A DNA stretch of 16,062 nucleotides. Source: Bacteroidota bacterium. GTDB taxonomy: Bacteria; Bacteroidota; Bacteroidia; Bacteroidales; Prolixibacteraceae. Both the position numbers and the translations under genes were made by a program. This document shows positions 5,959-13,534 of the stretch, one piece after another. The DNA is taken from NCBI GenBank assembly GCA_023488865.1, contig JAMDDG010000193.1:1-16062 (forward strand), read 5' to 3'. Under the pieces are notes generated by a model, which searched no databases, was not told the origin of the DNA, and worked only from the letters and a program-made list of their open reading frames with translations. How positions within the stretch are numbered: position 1 is the first letter of the stretch; each line of letters starts with the position of its first letter.

Positions 5959-8853
5959 ATGGGTCAACCTCACGAATGCTTTTTAAAACAGGTAGCAAAT
6001 TCGCTGTATCAACTTTACGGGCAGCAAATAGCTGATCTCACTGTTGTATTTCCTAACCGTCGGGCCGGACTTTTTTTTACCGAATATCTGAACAGGATGA
6101 TCACGGGGCCTGTTTTTTCTCCGGAGATTATCACCATTCAGGAGCTTTTTTGCCATATTTCTCCGCTGCAAAGTGCCGATCAGCTTCAACTTGTTTTCCG
6201 TCTGTATAAAATTTATACGTCCTTGGGCGGCTCAAAAGAGACTTTCGATGAATTCTATCTTTGGGGAGAGATGTTGTTGCACGATTTTGACCAGGTTGAT
6301 AAATATCTGGTTGATGCAGAGCTACTATTTACCAATATTACAGACCTTAAAGAGATTGACGAGCACTTCAATGACTGGAATGAAGATCGAAAGGAGGAGA
6401 TCAAACATTTCTGGAAAAGCCTGACCAGCGGAGAGAAAAAATTTGATCAAAAAGAATTTGCCCGTCTATGGCAGGTGCTTTTCCCCATTTATCAGAAGTT
6501 GAAAGAGGAGCTTTATGCAGCTCAAATTGCATACGAAGGGATGCTCTTCCGCGATGCGGTCGAAAATTCGTCCCACTTGAATTCTCCCTATTTGTCAGGT
6601 AAAAAGTTCGTTATTGCCGGATTTAACGCGCTGAACGGGTGTGAAAAAAAGCTTTTTTTATCGTTGCAAGAGAAAGGCAATATCCATTTTTATTGGGATT
6701 ATGACGAATATTACCTGAATGACCTTAACCAGGAGGCCGGTTTCTTCATGCGGGAGAACCTCATCCTGTTTCCCCAGACGGAAAAACCATATGATACGGC
6801 AACCCTCCAATTGCCTAAAAATTTTCAGATCTTCCATACTACATCACAAATTGGTCAGGCGCAAATTGCAGCTAAAGAAATTACCCATTTGTACAAAGAG
6901 ACAGCCGATTTCGACGATACAGCTGTTGTCCTTTGTGATGAAGGACTTCTTCTTCCAGTGCTTTCGGCGTTGCCGGAAGAAATTGGGAAGGTAAATGTCA
7001 CGATGGGGCTTCCGATTAAACAAACGCCGCTTTTTAGCCTGATCAGCTTGCTGGTTACCCTTCAAAAGAATTGCAGGATGGAAAGTGAAGAACAACTTTT
7101 TCATTACAAAAATGTTGCGAATGTTCTAAACAATCAATTGATCCAATCTGTATATCCACTTGAATGTAAATTGATTACAGATAATATAATTCGAAAGAAC
7201 AAACTTTATATACCTGCCAAGGAATTAGGTACAACCCAACTTTTCGACCGGATTTTTAGCTATCAGGATTCAGTGACCGGGCTTCCTGACTATTTTCTGG
7301 CCATTCTTCACGAACTTTTTCTCTTTTGGGAAAAGAACCGTAATGAAAATTATGCCATAAATTATCAGGAATACATTTACCAAGCCTATCTTTCTGTAAA
7401 TAAGTTAAATAATATGCTTTTTGCCGAAGGACCGGAAATTTTGGGCACCAAAGAATTCCTTTCAAAAGAAACATTTTTCAAATTACTGCTTGAATACGTC
7501 AGTGATCTGAGCGTAACTTTTGAAGGCGAACCATTAGCCGGCCTGCAGATAATGGGTATTTTGGAAACCAGGTCGCTTGATTTTAAAAATATCGTCCTAT
7601 TATCTGTAAATGAGGGAATTATGCCTAAGGCGAATGTTTCGGGATCTTTCATTCCCTATCATCTTCGCAAGGGGGTTGGCTTGCCGACTGTGGAAGAGCA
7701 GAATGCGATGTACGCCTATTATTTTTACCGCTTGTTGCAGCGGGCCGATCGGGTGACTTTTGTCTATAATTCAGGTAGCGATGGACTTCGGACTGGTGAA
7801 AAAAGCCGTTTTCTCTACCAATTACAACTGGAATCACCGTTTCAGATAACAGAAAAAGGCATCGAAAACACCATAGATCCACTTCAAAATTATCCGATTT
7901 CAATTGAAAAGAAAGGCAAGGTTTTAGAGACACTAAACGGTTTTTTGGAAGCCGGTAAAAGAATCTCCCCCACAGCGCTCGATCAGTATCTGCAATGCCC
8001 TTTAAGCTATTATTTTAAATACATAGCCCGCTTTGAAGAAGAGGAAGAGGTGACAGAAGAGGTAGATGCACGGCTCTTCGGAAAACTTTATCATGCTGTG
8101 ATGGAGAGCCTGTACCTGCCATTTCTAAATAAAACCATGGATGAAAGGACATTGAAATCACTGGTTGAAAATGAAAATAACCTTGAAGGGTTAATTTTGA
8201 ATGCCTTTGTTGTTCATTTTTTTAAATCAGAAGTCGCAAAGGAGAGCACAGAAATTGCCGGACGGAATAAGCTGGTATTTGAAGTTATCAAAAAGATGGT
8301 ACTTCAAACCATCAGGGTCGATATCACGAGAACTCCCTTTGTCATAAAAGGGTTAGAGCAAAATGTGGCTGCGATTGTGCCCGTTTTTAACGGGGCGAAA
8401 GCTGTTCGCATTGGTGGTGTTATTGACAGAATAGATTCTGTATCAGGCTCTACCGAGATCATTGATTACAAAACAGGCACAACGGAAAATGATTTTTATT
8501 CCTTGTCCGGTTTGTTCGAGCGGCAAGCAAAAAAAAGAAACAAAGCGGCTTTTCAAACCCTCATTTATGGTTGTATCTGGGATAAAATGCACCCGGAAGC
8601 TGGAGCAATATATCCGGGAATCTATGCCCTTAAAAACATTTTTAAGCAGGAAGGCATTCGCCTGACGATCAAAGAAAATGGTACACGAGAGGTCAACTAT
8701 ATGGATTTAAAAGATCAGTTTGAACCCATGTTGGTTGATTTGTTGGAAGAAATCTTTAATCCGGCCATTCCATTCGCGCAAACGACAGTGGAAGAGCACT
8801 GTCAATACTGTATTTTCGCTTCTATTTGCGGAAAACAATCCGTTCAGTTGTGA
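5959..8853 (+). CDS. AddB-like PD-(D/E)XK nuclease with inactive helicase-like N-terminal region
   Basis: This 964-residue protein resembles the AddB subunit of AddAB-type helicase-nucleases, which process double-strand breaks for RecA loading. The N terminus (VVFPNRRAGLFFTEYL, about 29-44) corresponds to the helicase-like start but has no GxxGKT Walker A, so ATPase activity is not expected from it. The C-terminal RecB-family nuclease carries G-VIDRID (D823) and EIIDYKTG (D836, K838). Four cysteines, C680 and C948-x2-C951-x5-C957, reproduce the spacing of the AddB iron-sulfur staple that locks the nuclease domain. The start at ATG 5959 follows an A/T-rich leader. The gene stands alone: the expected AddA/UvrD-like partner is not in the window. 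Its last 10 bases overlap the end of convergent trmD. Confidence 0.88.
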   Translation: MGQPHECFLKQVANSLYQLYGQQIADLTVVFPNRRAGLFFTEYLNRMITGPVFSPEIITIQELFCHISPLQSADQLQLVFRLYKIYTSLGGSKETFDEFYLWGEMLLHDFDQVDKYLVDAELLFTNITDLKEIDEHFNDWNEDRKEEIKHFWKSLTSGEKKFDQKEFARLWQVLFPIYQKLKEELYAAQIAYEGMLFRDAVENSSHLNSPYLSGKKFVIAGFNALNGCEKKLFLSLQEKGNIHFYWDYDEYYLNDLNQEAGFFMRENLILFPQTEKPYDTATLQLPKNFQIFHTTSQIGQAQIAAKEITHLYKETADFDDTAVVLCDEGLLLPVLSALPEEIGKVNVTMGLPIKQTPLFSLISLLVTLQKNCRMESEEQLFHYKNVANVLNNQLIQSVYPLECKLITDNIIRKNKLYIPAKELGTTQLFDRIFSYQDSVTGLPDYFLAILHELFLFWEKNRNENYAINYQEYIYQAYLSVNKLNNMLFAEGPEILGTKEFLSKETFFKLLLEYVSDLSVTFEGEPLAGLQIMGILETRSLDFKNIVLLSVNEGIMPKANVSGSFIPYHLRKGVGLPTVEEQNAMYAYYFYRLLQRADRVTFVYNSGSDGLRTGEKSRFLYQLQLESPFQITEKGIENTIDPLQNYPISIEKKGKVLETLNGFLEAGKRISPTALDQYLQCPLSYYFKYIARFEEEEEVTEEVDARLFGKLYHAVMESLYLPFLNKTMDERTLKSLVENENNLEGLILNAFVVHFFKSEVAKESTEIAGRNKLVFEVIKKMVLQTIRVDITRTPFVIKGLEQNVAAIVPVFNGAKAVRIGGVIDRIDSVSGSTEIIDYKTGTTENDFYSLSGLFERQAKKRNKAAFQTLIYGCIWDKMHPEAGAIYPGIYALKNIFKQEGIRLTIKENGTREVNYMDLKDQFEPMLVDLLEEIFNPAIPFAQTTVEEHCQYCIFASICGKQSVQL

Positions 8854-9524
8854 TCAAGCAAGTCTGGCCTGATTTGTTTGGTCCTTTCCATTGCCTGTTC
8901 CATCTTCCACTCGTCAATCAGCTGGTCATTTCCTGATAAGAGGATATCCGGAACTTTCCATCCTTTGTATTCGGCTGGCCGGGTATATACCGGCGGAGTT
9001 AGCAATCCGTCCTGAAATGAATCGGTTAACGCGGAAGTCTCGTCCGATAAAACGCCGGGTATCAGGCGAACAATGGCATCTGAGATAATTGCTGCCGCCA
9101 GTTCGCCGCCTGTCAGTACATAATCGCCTATCGAGAATTCTTTGGTAACCAGGTGGTCGCGCACTCTTTGATCGATCCCTTTGTAATGGCCGCAAAGGAT
9201 TATCAGATTTCCTTTCATAGAAAGCTGATTGGCATCTTGTTGGGTAAATTTGGCGGCATCAGGCGTAAGGAAAATGATTTCATCGTAACTGCGCGCCGCT
9301 TTCAGTTCAGAAATGGCCCGATCAATCGGCTCCACCATCATTACCATGCCAGCTCCTTTGCTAAAAGCATAATCATCAACCTTTTTGTGCTTATCTGTGG
9401 CCCAATCCCTGATATTATGAACATAGATTTCTGCCAACCCTTTGTCTTTTGCCCTTTTTAATATAGAATGATTAAAGGGACTTTCAAGCAATTCGGGTAC
9501 AACCGTCAGGATATCTATACGCAT
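8844..9524 (-). CDS. trmD: tRNA (guanine(37)-N1)-methyltransferase
   Basis: This 226-residue SPOUT-class enzyme methylates N1 of G37 in tRNAs with G36, using S-adenosylmethionine, and so prevents +1 frameshifting. The deep trefoil knot region is clear: LIILCGHYKGIDQRVRDH (about 108-124), SIGDYVLTGGELAA (131-144) and LLTPPVYTRPAEYKGW (174-189). The catalytic-site aspartate expected in the DSFQDGLL segment is present at about D168/D172. The N terminus MRIDILTVVPEL is canonical and fixes the start. Residues 54-61 read FSKGAGMV where most TrmD proteins have two or three glycines before GM. It is not beside rpsP, rimM or rplS as in many bacteria. Its 3' end overlaps the AddB-like gene by 10 bp. 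Confidence 0.97.
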   Translation of the reverse strand: MRIDILTVVPELLESPFNHSILKRAKDKGLAEIYVHNIRDWATDKHKKVDDYAFSKGAGMVMMVEPIDRAISELKAARSYDEIIFLTPDAAKFTQQDANQLSMKGNLIILCGHYKGIDQRVRDHLVTKEFSIGDYVLTGGELAAAIISDAIVRLIPGVLSDETSALTDSFQDGLLTPPVYTRPAEYKGWKVPDILLSGNDQLIDEWKMEQAMERTKQIRPDLLDHN

Positions 9525-9540
9525 AAAAACAGATTTTTGG

Positions 9541-9548
9541 CAAAGGTA
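9541..9548 (-). promoter_or_regulatory. Candidate Bacteroidota -7 promoter box for trmD
   Basis: On the minus strand this reads TACCTTTG, an exact TAnnTTTG match, beginning 16 bp upstream of the trmD ATG. The implied leader is only about 10 nt. No TTG is seen at the usual -33 spacing. Confidence 0.35.
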
Positions 9549-9648
9549 AATAAAAGTCTGCTACTCTTTGATTACTCAGATTCAGCACTATTTGTAAAAA
9601 ATTCTAAAAATATGTGTTAGAAACTGCTGACGTTAACGGGTAAATATC

Positions 9649-9656
9649 TATTTTCG
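9649..9656 (+). promoter_or_regulatory. Possible -7 promoter box for the DUF349 gene
   Basis: TATTTTCG differs from TAnnTTTG at one base. Transcription would begin near 9662, which leaves only about 7 nt before the GTG at 9669 but 37-49 nt before the ATGs at 9699, 9705 and 9711. If real, this favours an ATG start for the downstream gene. Confidence 0.25.
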
Positions 9657-9710
9657 TGCAGAATAATAGTGTACAACCATCCTGGCTTAACGGCCGTAAT
9701 GAAAATGCTG

Positions 9711-11765
9711 ATGAAATCTAAAGAATTGAAGAATCCTGCTTCTGAACCGGAAAATGAACTCCAAATAATACCCGAACAGCAGAACGCAGAGAGTAGCAGT
9801 ACTTCGGAAACAATGGATAACCATGAAGAGGCTTTGGAAGAGGAACATAAGACAACAGACATTGCCGAGCCGGTAGCTGTCGAAATAACTGTGCCTGAAG
9901 AAACGAAAGTTACAGAGGCCCTTCACGAATCTGAATCCGAATTAACCGAATCAATATTGGAACACCAACTGGATAAAATCGATGAAGAAGATGATCCATT
10001 CCATGATGATGAGCCTGCTGCCGAGGGTCTGCCAATTCACGATTACTCTTCTTACAACAAGATCAATTTGATCAATACCCTACGGAAAATAATCAGCGAA
10101 GGGGATGTAGATGTCATTAAACCGCATGCAGACGCCATAAAAGCTTGTTTCTATAAAATCAGAAACCACGAGATTGGTGAACTTAAAGCAGCTTTTGTTG
10201 CCGAAGGTCACGATGAGGAGCTTTTCCTGCCTGAGGCTGATCCTTTTGAACAAGAATTAAAAGATCTCTTCAGGGAATATAAAAACCTCCGGTACGAGTC
10301 CAACAAGAAATTAGAGGCAATCAAGGAAGAAAATTACCTCAAAAAGATGGAGATTATTGAAGAGATCAAAACCCTGGTTAACAGTGAAAATTCACTGAAC
10401 AACACGTTTCAGTTATTCAATGAGTTACAGACAAAATTCAAGTCCATCGGCCAGGTACCTCAATCGAAAGTCAAAGATCTCTGGGAGAATTACCACTACC
10501 AGGTTGAGCGTTTTTATGATTTTGTCAAAATCGACCGCGAGTTGCGGGACCTGGACCTAAAACGCAATATGGATCAGAAAGTGATCCTGTGCACCAAAGC
10601 AGAAGCACTGTCAATCAATTCGGAAGAACCGCTCTCTACCTTCAGGGAGCTGCAAAAGCTGCATGAAGCCTGGAGAGAGATTGGCCCTGTACCCAGGGAC
10701 CATAAACAGGAACTGTGGGACCGGTTCAAGACAGCCACCTCAGTGATCAACAAAAGATACCAGCAACATTTTGAACAAGAGCGCTCCGTACAAAAAGAGC
10801 AGCTTCAAAAGAAGATTGAACTCTGTGAAAAAGCGGAAGAACTTTCCACTTTTCTCTCCGATAATCCACGCGAATGGAATGAAGTAACAGAGAAGGTCAT
10901 TGCCCTGCAGGAGGAATGGAAAAAAACAGGTTTTGGTCCCAGAAAAGAAAATTCCAAAATATGGGACCGTTTTCGGGCCGCCAATGATACCTTCTTTCAA
11001 AACAAGCGCAACTTCTGGAATAAAAGCAAAGAACACCTGCAACAGAACTTGGCATTGAAAGTTGACATTTGTGAACAGGCTGAAAAACTGAAAGATAGCG
11101 AAGAATGGAAGGCCACTACCGACCGGCTGATCACTTTACAGAAGAAATGGAAAGAGGTTGGTCCGGTTCCAAGAAAACAATCTGAGCTGATTTGGAAACG
11201 TTTCAGGACTGCCTGTGACGAGTTTTTCAATAAAAAACAGATTCATTTTTCGGGTGTTACCGGTGACCAGGACGAGAACCTGAAAGCCAAAAAACAATTG
11301 GTAGCCGACATCGAAGAATTCATTCCAAGCGGGAATGCCCAGGATGATCTGATGGCGCTGAAAAAATTTCAGGATCGTTGGGCTGAAATTGGCCATGTTC
11401 CATTCAGAAAGAAAGAAGAACTGCAGAACAAATATCATGAGGCAATTGACAACCAGTTCAATAAAATAAAAATGGATGATCAGGACCTCAACCTGATCAA
11501 ATTCAAATCAAAGATTGAACATCTGGCTTCCATACCAAGAGGATGGTCTAAAATAAATACCGAGCGTGACCGTTATGCTGTCAGGCTGCGTCAGTTAGAA
11601 GGAGACATCAATACCCTTACCAACAATGTTGGCTTCTTCGGGACATCTGAAGGGGCACAATCTTTGATAAAGGGGGTAAATGACCAAATCGATAAATTAA
11701 AATCACAAATTGATCAGCTTAAATCTAAGATGAAAATCATAGATGAGCAGGAGGAGATCAACTGA
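9711..11765 (+). CDS. DUF349 domain-containing protein with five repeats
   Basis: The frame is open from a GTG at 9669 (698 aa), but in-frame ATGs lie at 9699, 9705 and 9711. I chose 9711 (684 aa) because the protein then begins with MKSKELKN and leaves room for a leader; the start remains uncertain. Counted from 9669, residues 20-120 are acidic and low complexity. Five DUF349 repeats follow, marked by a G-x-x-P turn at residues 261, 339, 421, 498 and 575, each preceded by a W or F (Lxx-W-KxxG pattern) and the first four followed by an [IL]W-x-[RN]-[FY] signature. They are about 78 residues apart and rich in charged helices. The C terminus (about 635-692) is a predicted coiled coil (DQIDKLKSQIDQLKSKM). 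There is no signal peptide. The function is not known to me; the repeats suggest an elongated alpha-helical scaffold. A terminator follows. Confidence 0.9.
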   Translation: MKSKELKNPASEPENELQIIPEQQNAESSSTSETMDNHEEALEEEHKTTDIAEPVAVEITVPEETKVTEALHESESELTESILEHQLDKIDEEDDPFHDDEPAAEGLPIHDYSSYNKINLINTLRKIISEGDVDVIKPHADAIKACFYKIRNHEIGELKAAFVAEGHDEELFLPEADPFEQELKDLFREYKNLRYESNKKLEAIKEENYLKKMEIIEEIKTLVNSENSLNNTFQLFNELQTKFKSIGQVPQSKVKDLWENYHYQVERFYDFVKIDRELRDLDLKRNMDQKVILCTKAEALSINSEEPLSTFRELQKLHEAWREIGPVPRDHKQELWDRFKTATSVINKRYQQHFEQERSVQKEQLQKKIELCEKAEELSTFLSDNPREWNEVTEKVIALQEEWKKTGFGPRKENSKIWDRFRAANDTFFQNKRNFWNKSKEHLQQNLALKVDICEQAEKLKDSEEWKATTDRLITLQKKWKEVGPVPRKQSELIWKRFRTACDEFFNKKQIHFSGVTGDQDENLKAKKQLVADIEEFIPSGNAQDDLMALKKFQDRWAEIGHVPFRKKEELQNKYHEAIDNQFNKIKMDDQDLNLIKFKSKIEHLASIPRGWSKINTERDRYAVRLRQLEGDINTLTNNVGFFGTSEGAQSLIKGVNDQIDKLKSQIDQLKSKMKIIDEQEEIN

Positions 11766-11783
11766 TTATAAGCAACTTTACAG

Positions 11784-11818
11784 GACCCGCTCCCTTCCAG
11801 GAGCGGGTCTTTGATTTT
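11784..11818 (+). terminator. Rho-independent terminator after DUF349 gene
   Basis: GACCCGCTCC (11784-11793) pairs perfectly with GGAGCGGGTC (11800-11809) around a 6-nt loop, and a G-U and an A-U pair extend the stem. A T-rich tract (TTTGATTTT) follows. It lies 18 bp after the DUF349 stop codon and separates that gene from pyrG. Confidence 0.85.
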
Positions 11819-11870
11819 GAATCCAGGCTACTATTTTGTTGTCAGATTCCGGCTTTACATTTTTTATTCT

Positions 11871-11880
11871 TTACTTTGCA
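11871..11880 (+). promoter_or_regulatory. Possible promoter box for pyrG-yidC
   Basis: TTACTTTGCA resembles the Bacteroidota -7 element with one mismatch in the TA step. It is 31 bp before the pyrG TTG, after the upstream terminator, in the place where a pyrG promoter is expected. No convincing -33 element was found. Confidence 0.3.
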
Positions 11881-11911
11881 CTTGCTGAAAACACTTTAAA
11901 TTTGGAAAGTT

Positions 11912-13531
11912 TTGTCTACTACTAAGTACATTTTTGTTACCGGAGGTGTTACATCTTCATTGGGAAAAGGGATCATTGCTTCCTCTCTCGCCAAACTACT
12001 TCAGGCGAGAGGGTACAAAGTCACCATCCAGAAGCTGGATCCATATATCAATGTTGATCCCGGCACCTTAAATCCATACGAACATGGTGAGTGTTTCGTC
12101 ACTGAAGATGGCGCTGAAACTGACCTCGATTTGGGCCATTACGAACGTTTTCTGAATTCACCTACGTCACAGGCCAACAATGTCACAACCGGCAAAATTT
12201 ACCAGTCAGTCATCAACAAAGAACGAAGGGGGGATTATCTCGGAAAAACGGTTCAGATCATTCCGCACATCACTGACGAAATTAAACGCTACATTAAATA
12301 TCTGGGTTCCAAGAAAAAATTCGATGTAGTAATCTCTGAGATAGGTGGGACTGTCGGCGACATCGAATCTTTACCTTACATTGAGACTGTTCGGCAGTTG
12401 AAGTGGGAGTTAGGTTCCGATGCCCTTATTATTCACCTTACCTTGGTGCCTTTCTTGCAAGCATCCGGCGAATTGAAGACGAAACCGACCCAGCACTCTG
12501 TCAAGCAACTATTGGAAAACGGGGTACAGCCGGATGTGCTGGTTTTGCGTACGGAACATCAGCTAACCCCCGATCTGAAAGGGAAAGTTGCCCTTTTCTG
12601 CAATGTCAGCAAAGAGGCGGTGATCGAATCAATAGATGTTTCCACTATCTATGAAGTCCCTATCCGGATGAAGGACGAGAAACTGGATGAGATTGTTTTG
12701 AAAAAGCTGGGCCTTCCCTTGGGAGAAGAACCTGACCTGAAAAATTGGAACGAGTTTCTCTACCGCTACAAAAATCCCAAAAAGGAGGTCAAAATAGCCC
12801 TTATCGGAAAATATGTCGAATTAAGGGATGCCTATAAGTCTATCGCAGAGGCGCTTATTCATGCAGGGGCAACCAACGAATGCAGGGTAAATGTTGAATG
12901 GATCCATTCTGAAAAAATAAACGAAGAAAATATCGAGCGAAAGCTAAAAGGATGTCAGGGGATTTTGATCGCGCCAGGTTTTGGACACAGAGGGATCGAA
13001 GGTAAAATTATTGCGGCCAGATATGCCCGTGAGTTGAAGGTTCCTTTCTTTGGCATTTGTCTGGGTATGCAAATAGCAGTAATTGAATTTGCCCGGAATA
13101 TCCTCCATTTGTGCGGTGCCGACTCTACCGAGATGAATCCGTCAACGGAATTTCCGGTTATTGACTTAATGGATGAGCAAAAGGGGATCACGGATAAGGG
13201 CGGCACGATGCGTCTTGGATCTTATGCCTGTCAGTTGAAAAAAGATTCCGATGCCTTCGCCGCTTATGGACGGTTAAAAATATCCGAACGTCACCGGCAT
13301 CGTTACGAGTTCAATAATAGTTATTTACCGGAGTTTGAAAAAGCAGGCATGAAAGCTACTGGTTTTAATCCGGATACCAATTTAGTTGAGATCATAGAAA
13401 TCCCTGAACATCCCTGGTTTGTCGGGGTTCAGTTTCACCCGGAATACCGGAGCACGGTACTTCAACCACATCCACTTTTTGTAGCCTTCATCAAAGCAGT
13501 TATAGAAAATTCTCAAAAAAGCCCAATTTAA
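11912..13531 (+). CDS. pyrG: CTP synthase (glutamine hydrolysing)
   Basis: This 539-residue enzyme converts UTP to CTP using ATP and glutamine. The N-terminal amidoligase domain (about 1-270) has the P-loop region TGGVTSSLGKG (10-20), DPYINVDPGTLNPYEHGE, and the FVTEDGAETDLDLGHYERF segment. The C-terminal class I glutamine amidotransferase domain (about 295-535) has nucleophile C383 in FFGICLGMQ, with H509 and E511 in GVQFHPEYRS. The start is TTG at 11912: MSTTKYIFVTGG is the normal family N terminus, no in-frame ATG or GTG exists upstream, and an in-frame TAA occurs at 11897-11899. The amidotransferase oxyanion region reads APGFGHRGIEGK, normal for this lineage. yidC begins 3 bp after the stop, so the two are surely co-transcribed. 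Confidence 0.97.
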   Translation: MSTTKYIFVTGGVTSSLGKGIIASSLAKLLQARGYKVTIQKLDPYINVDPGTLNPYEHGECFVTEDGAETDLDLGHYERFLNSPTSQANNVTTGKIYQSVINKERRGDYLGKTVQIIPHITDEIKRYIKYLGSKKKFDVVISEIGGTVGDIESLPYIETVRQLKWELGSDALIIHLTLVPFLQASGELKTKPTQHSVKQLLENGVQPDVLVLRTEHQLTPDLKGKVALFCNVSKEAVIESIDVSTIYEVPIRMKDEKLDEIVLKKLGLPLGEEPDLKNWNEFLYRYKNPKKEVKIALIGKYVELRDAYKSIAEALIHAGATNECRVNVEWIHSEKINEENIERKLKGCQGILIAPGFGHRGIEGKIIAARYARELKVPFFGICLGMQIAVIEFARNILHLCGADSTEMNPSTEFPVIDLMDEQKGITDKGGTMRLGSYACQLKKDSDAFAAYGRLKISERHRHRYEFNNSYLPEFEKAGMKATGFNPDTNLVEIIEIPEHPWFVGVQFHPEYRSTVLQPHPLFVAFIKAVIENSQKSPI

Positions 13532-13534
13532 TTT

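Noticed and set aside
9669..9710. GTG start for the DUF349 protein at 9669
   Set aside because: Three in-frame ATGs follow within 45 bp, and the candidate promoter box leaves almost no leader before the GTG. It remains possible, so the start is stated as uncertain.
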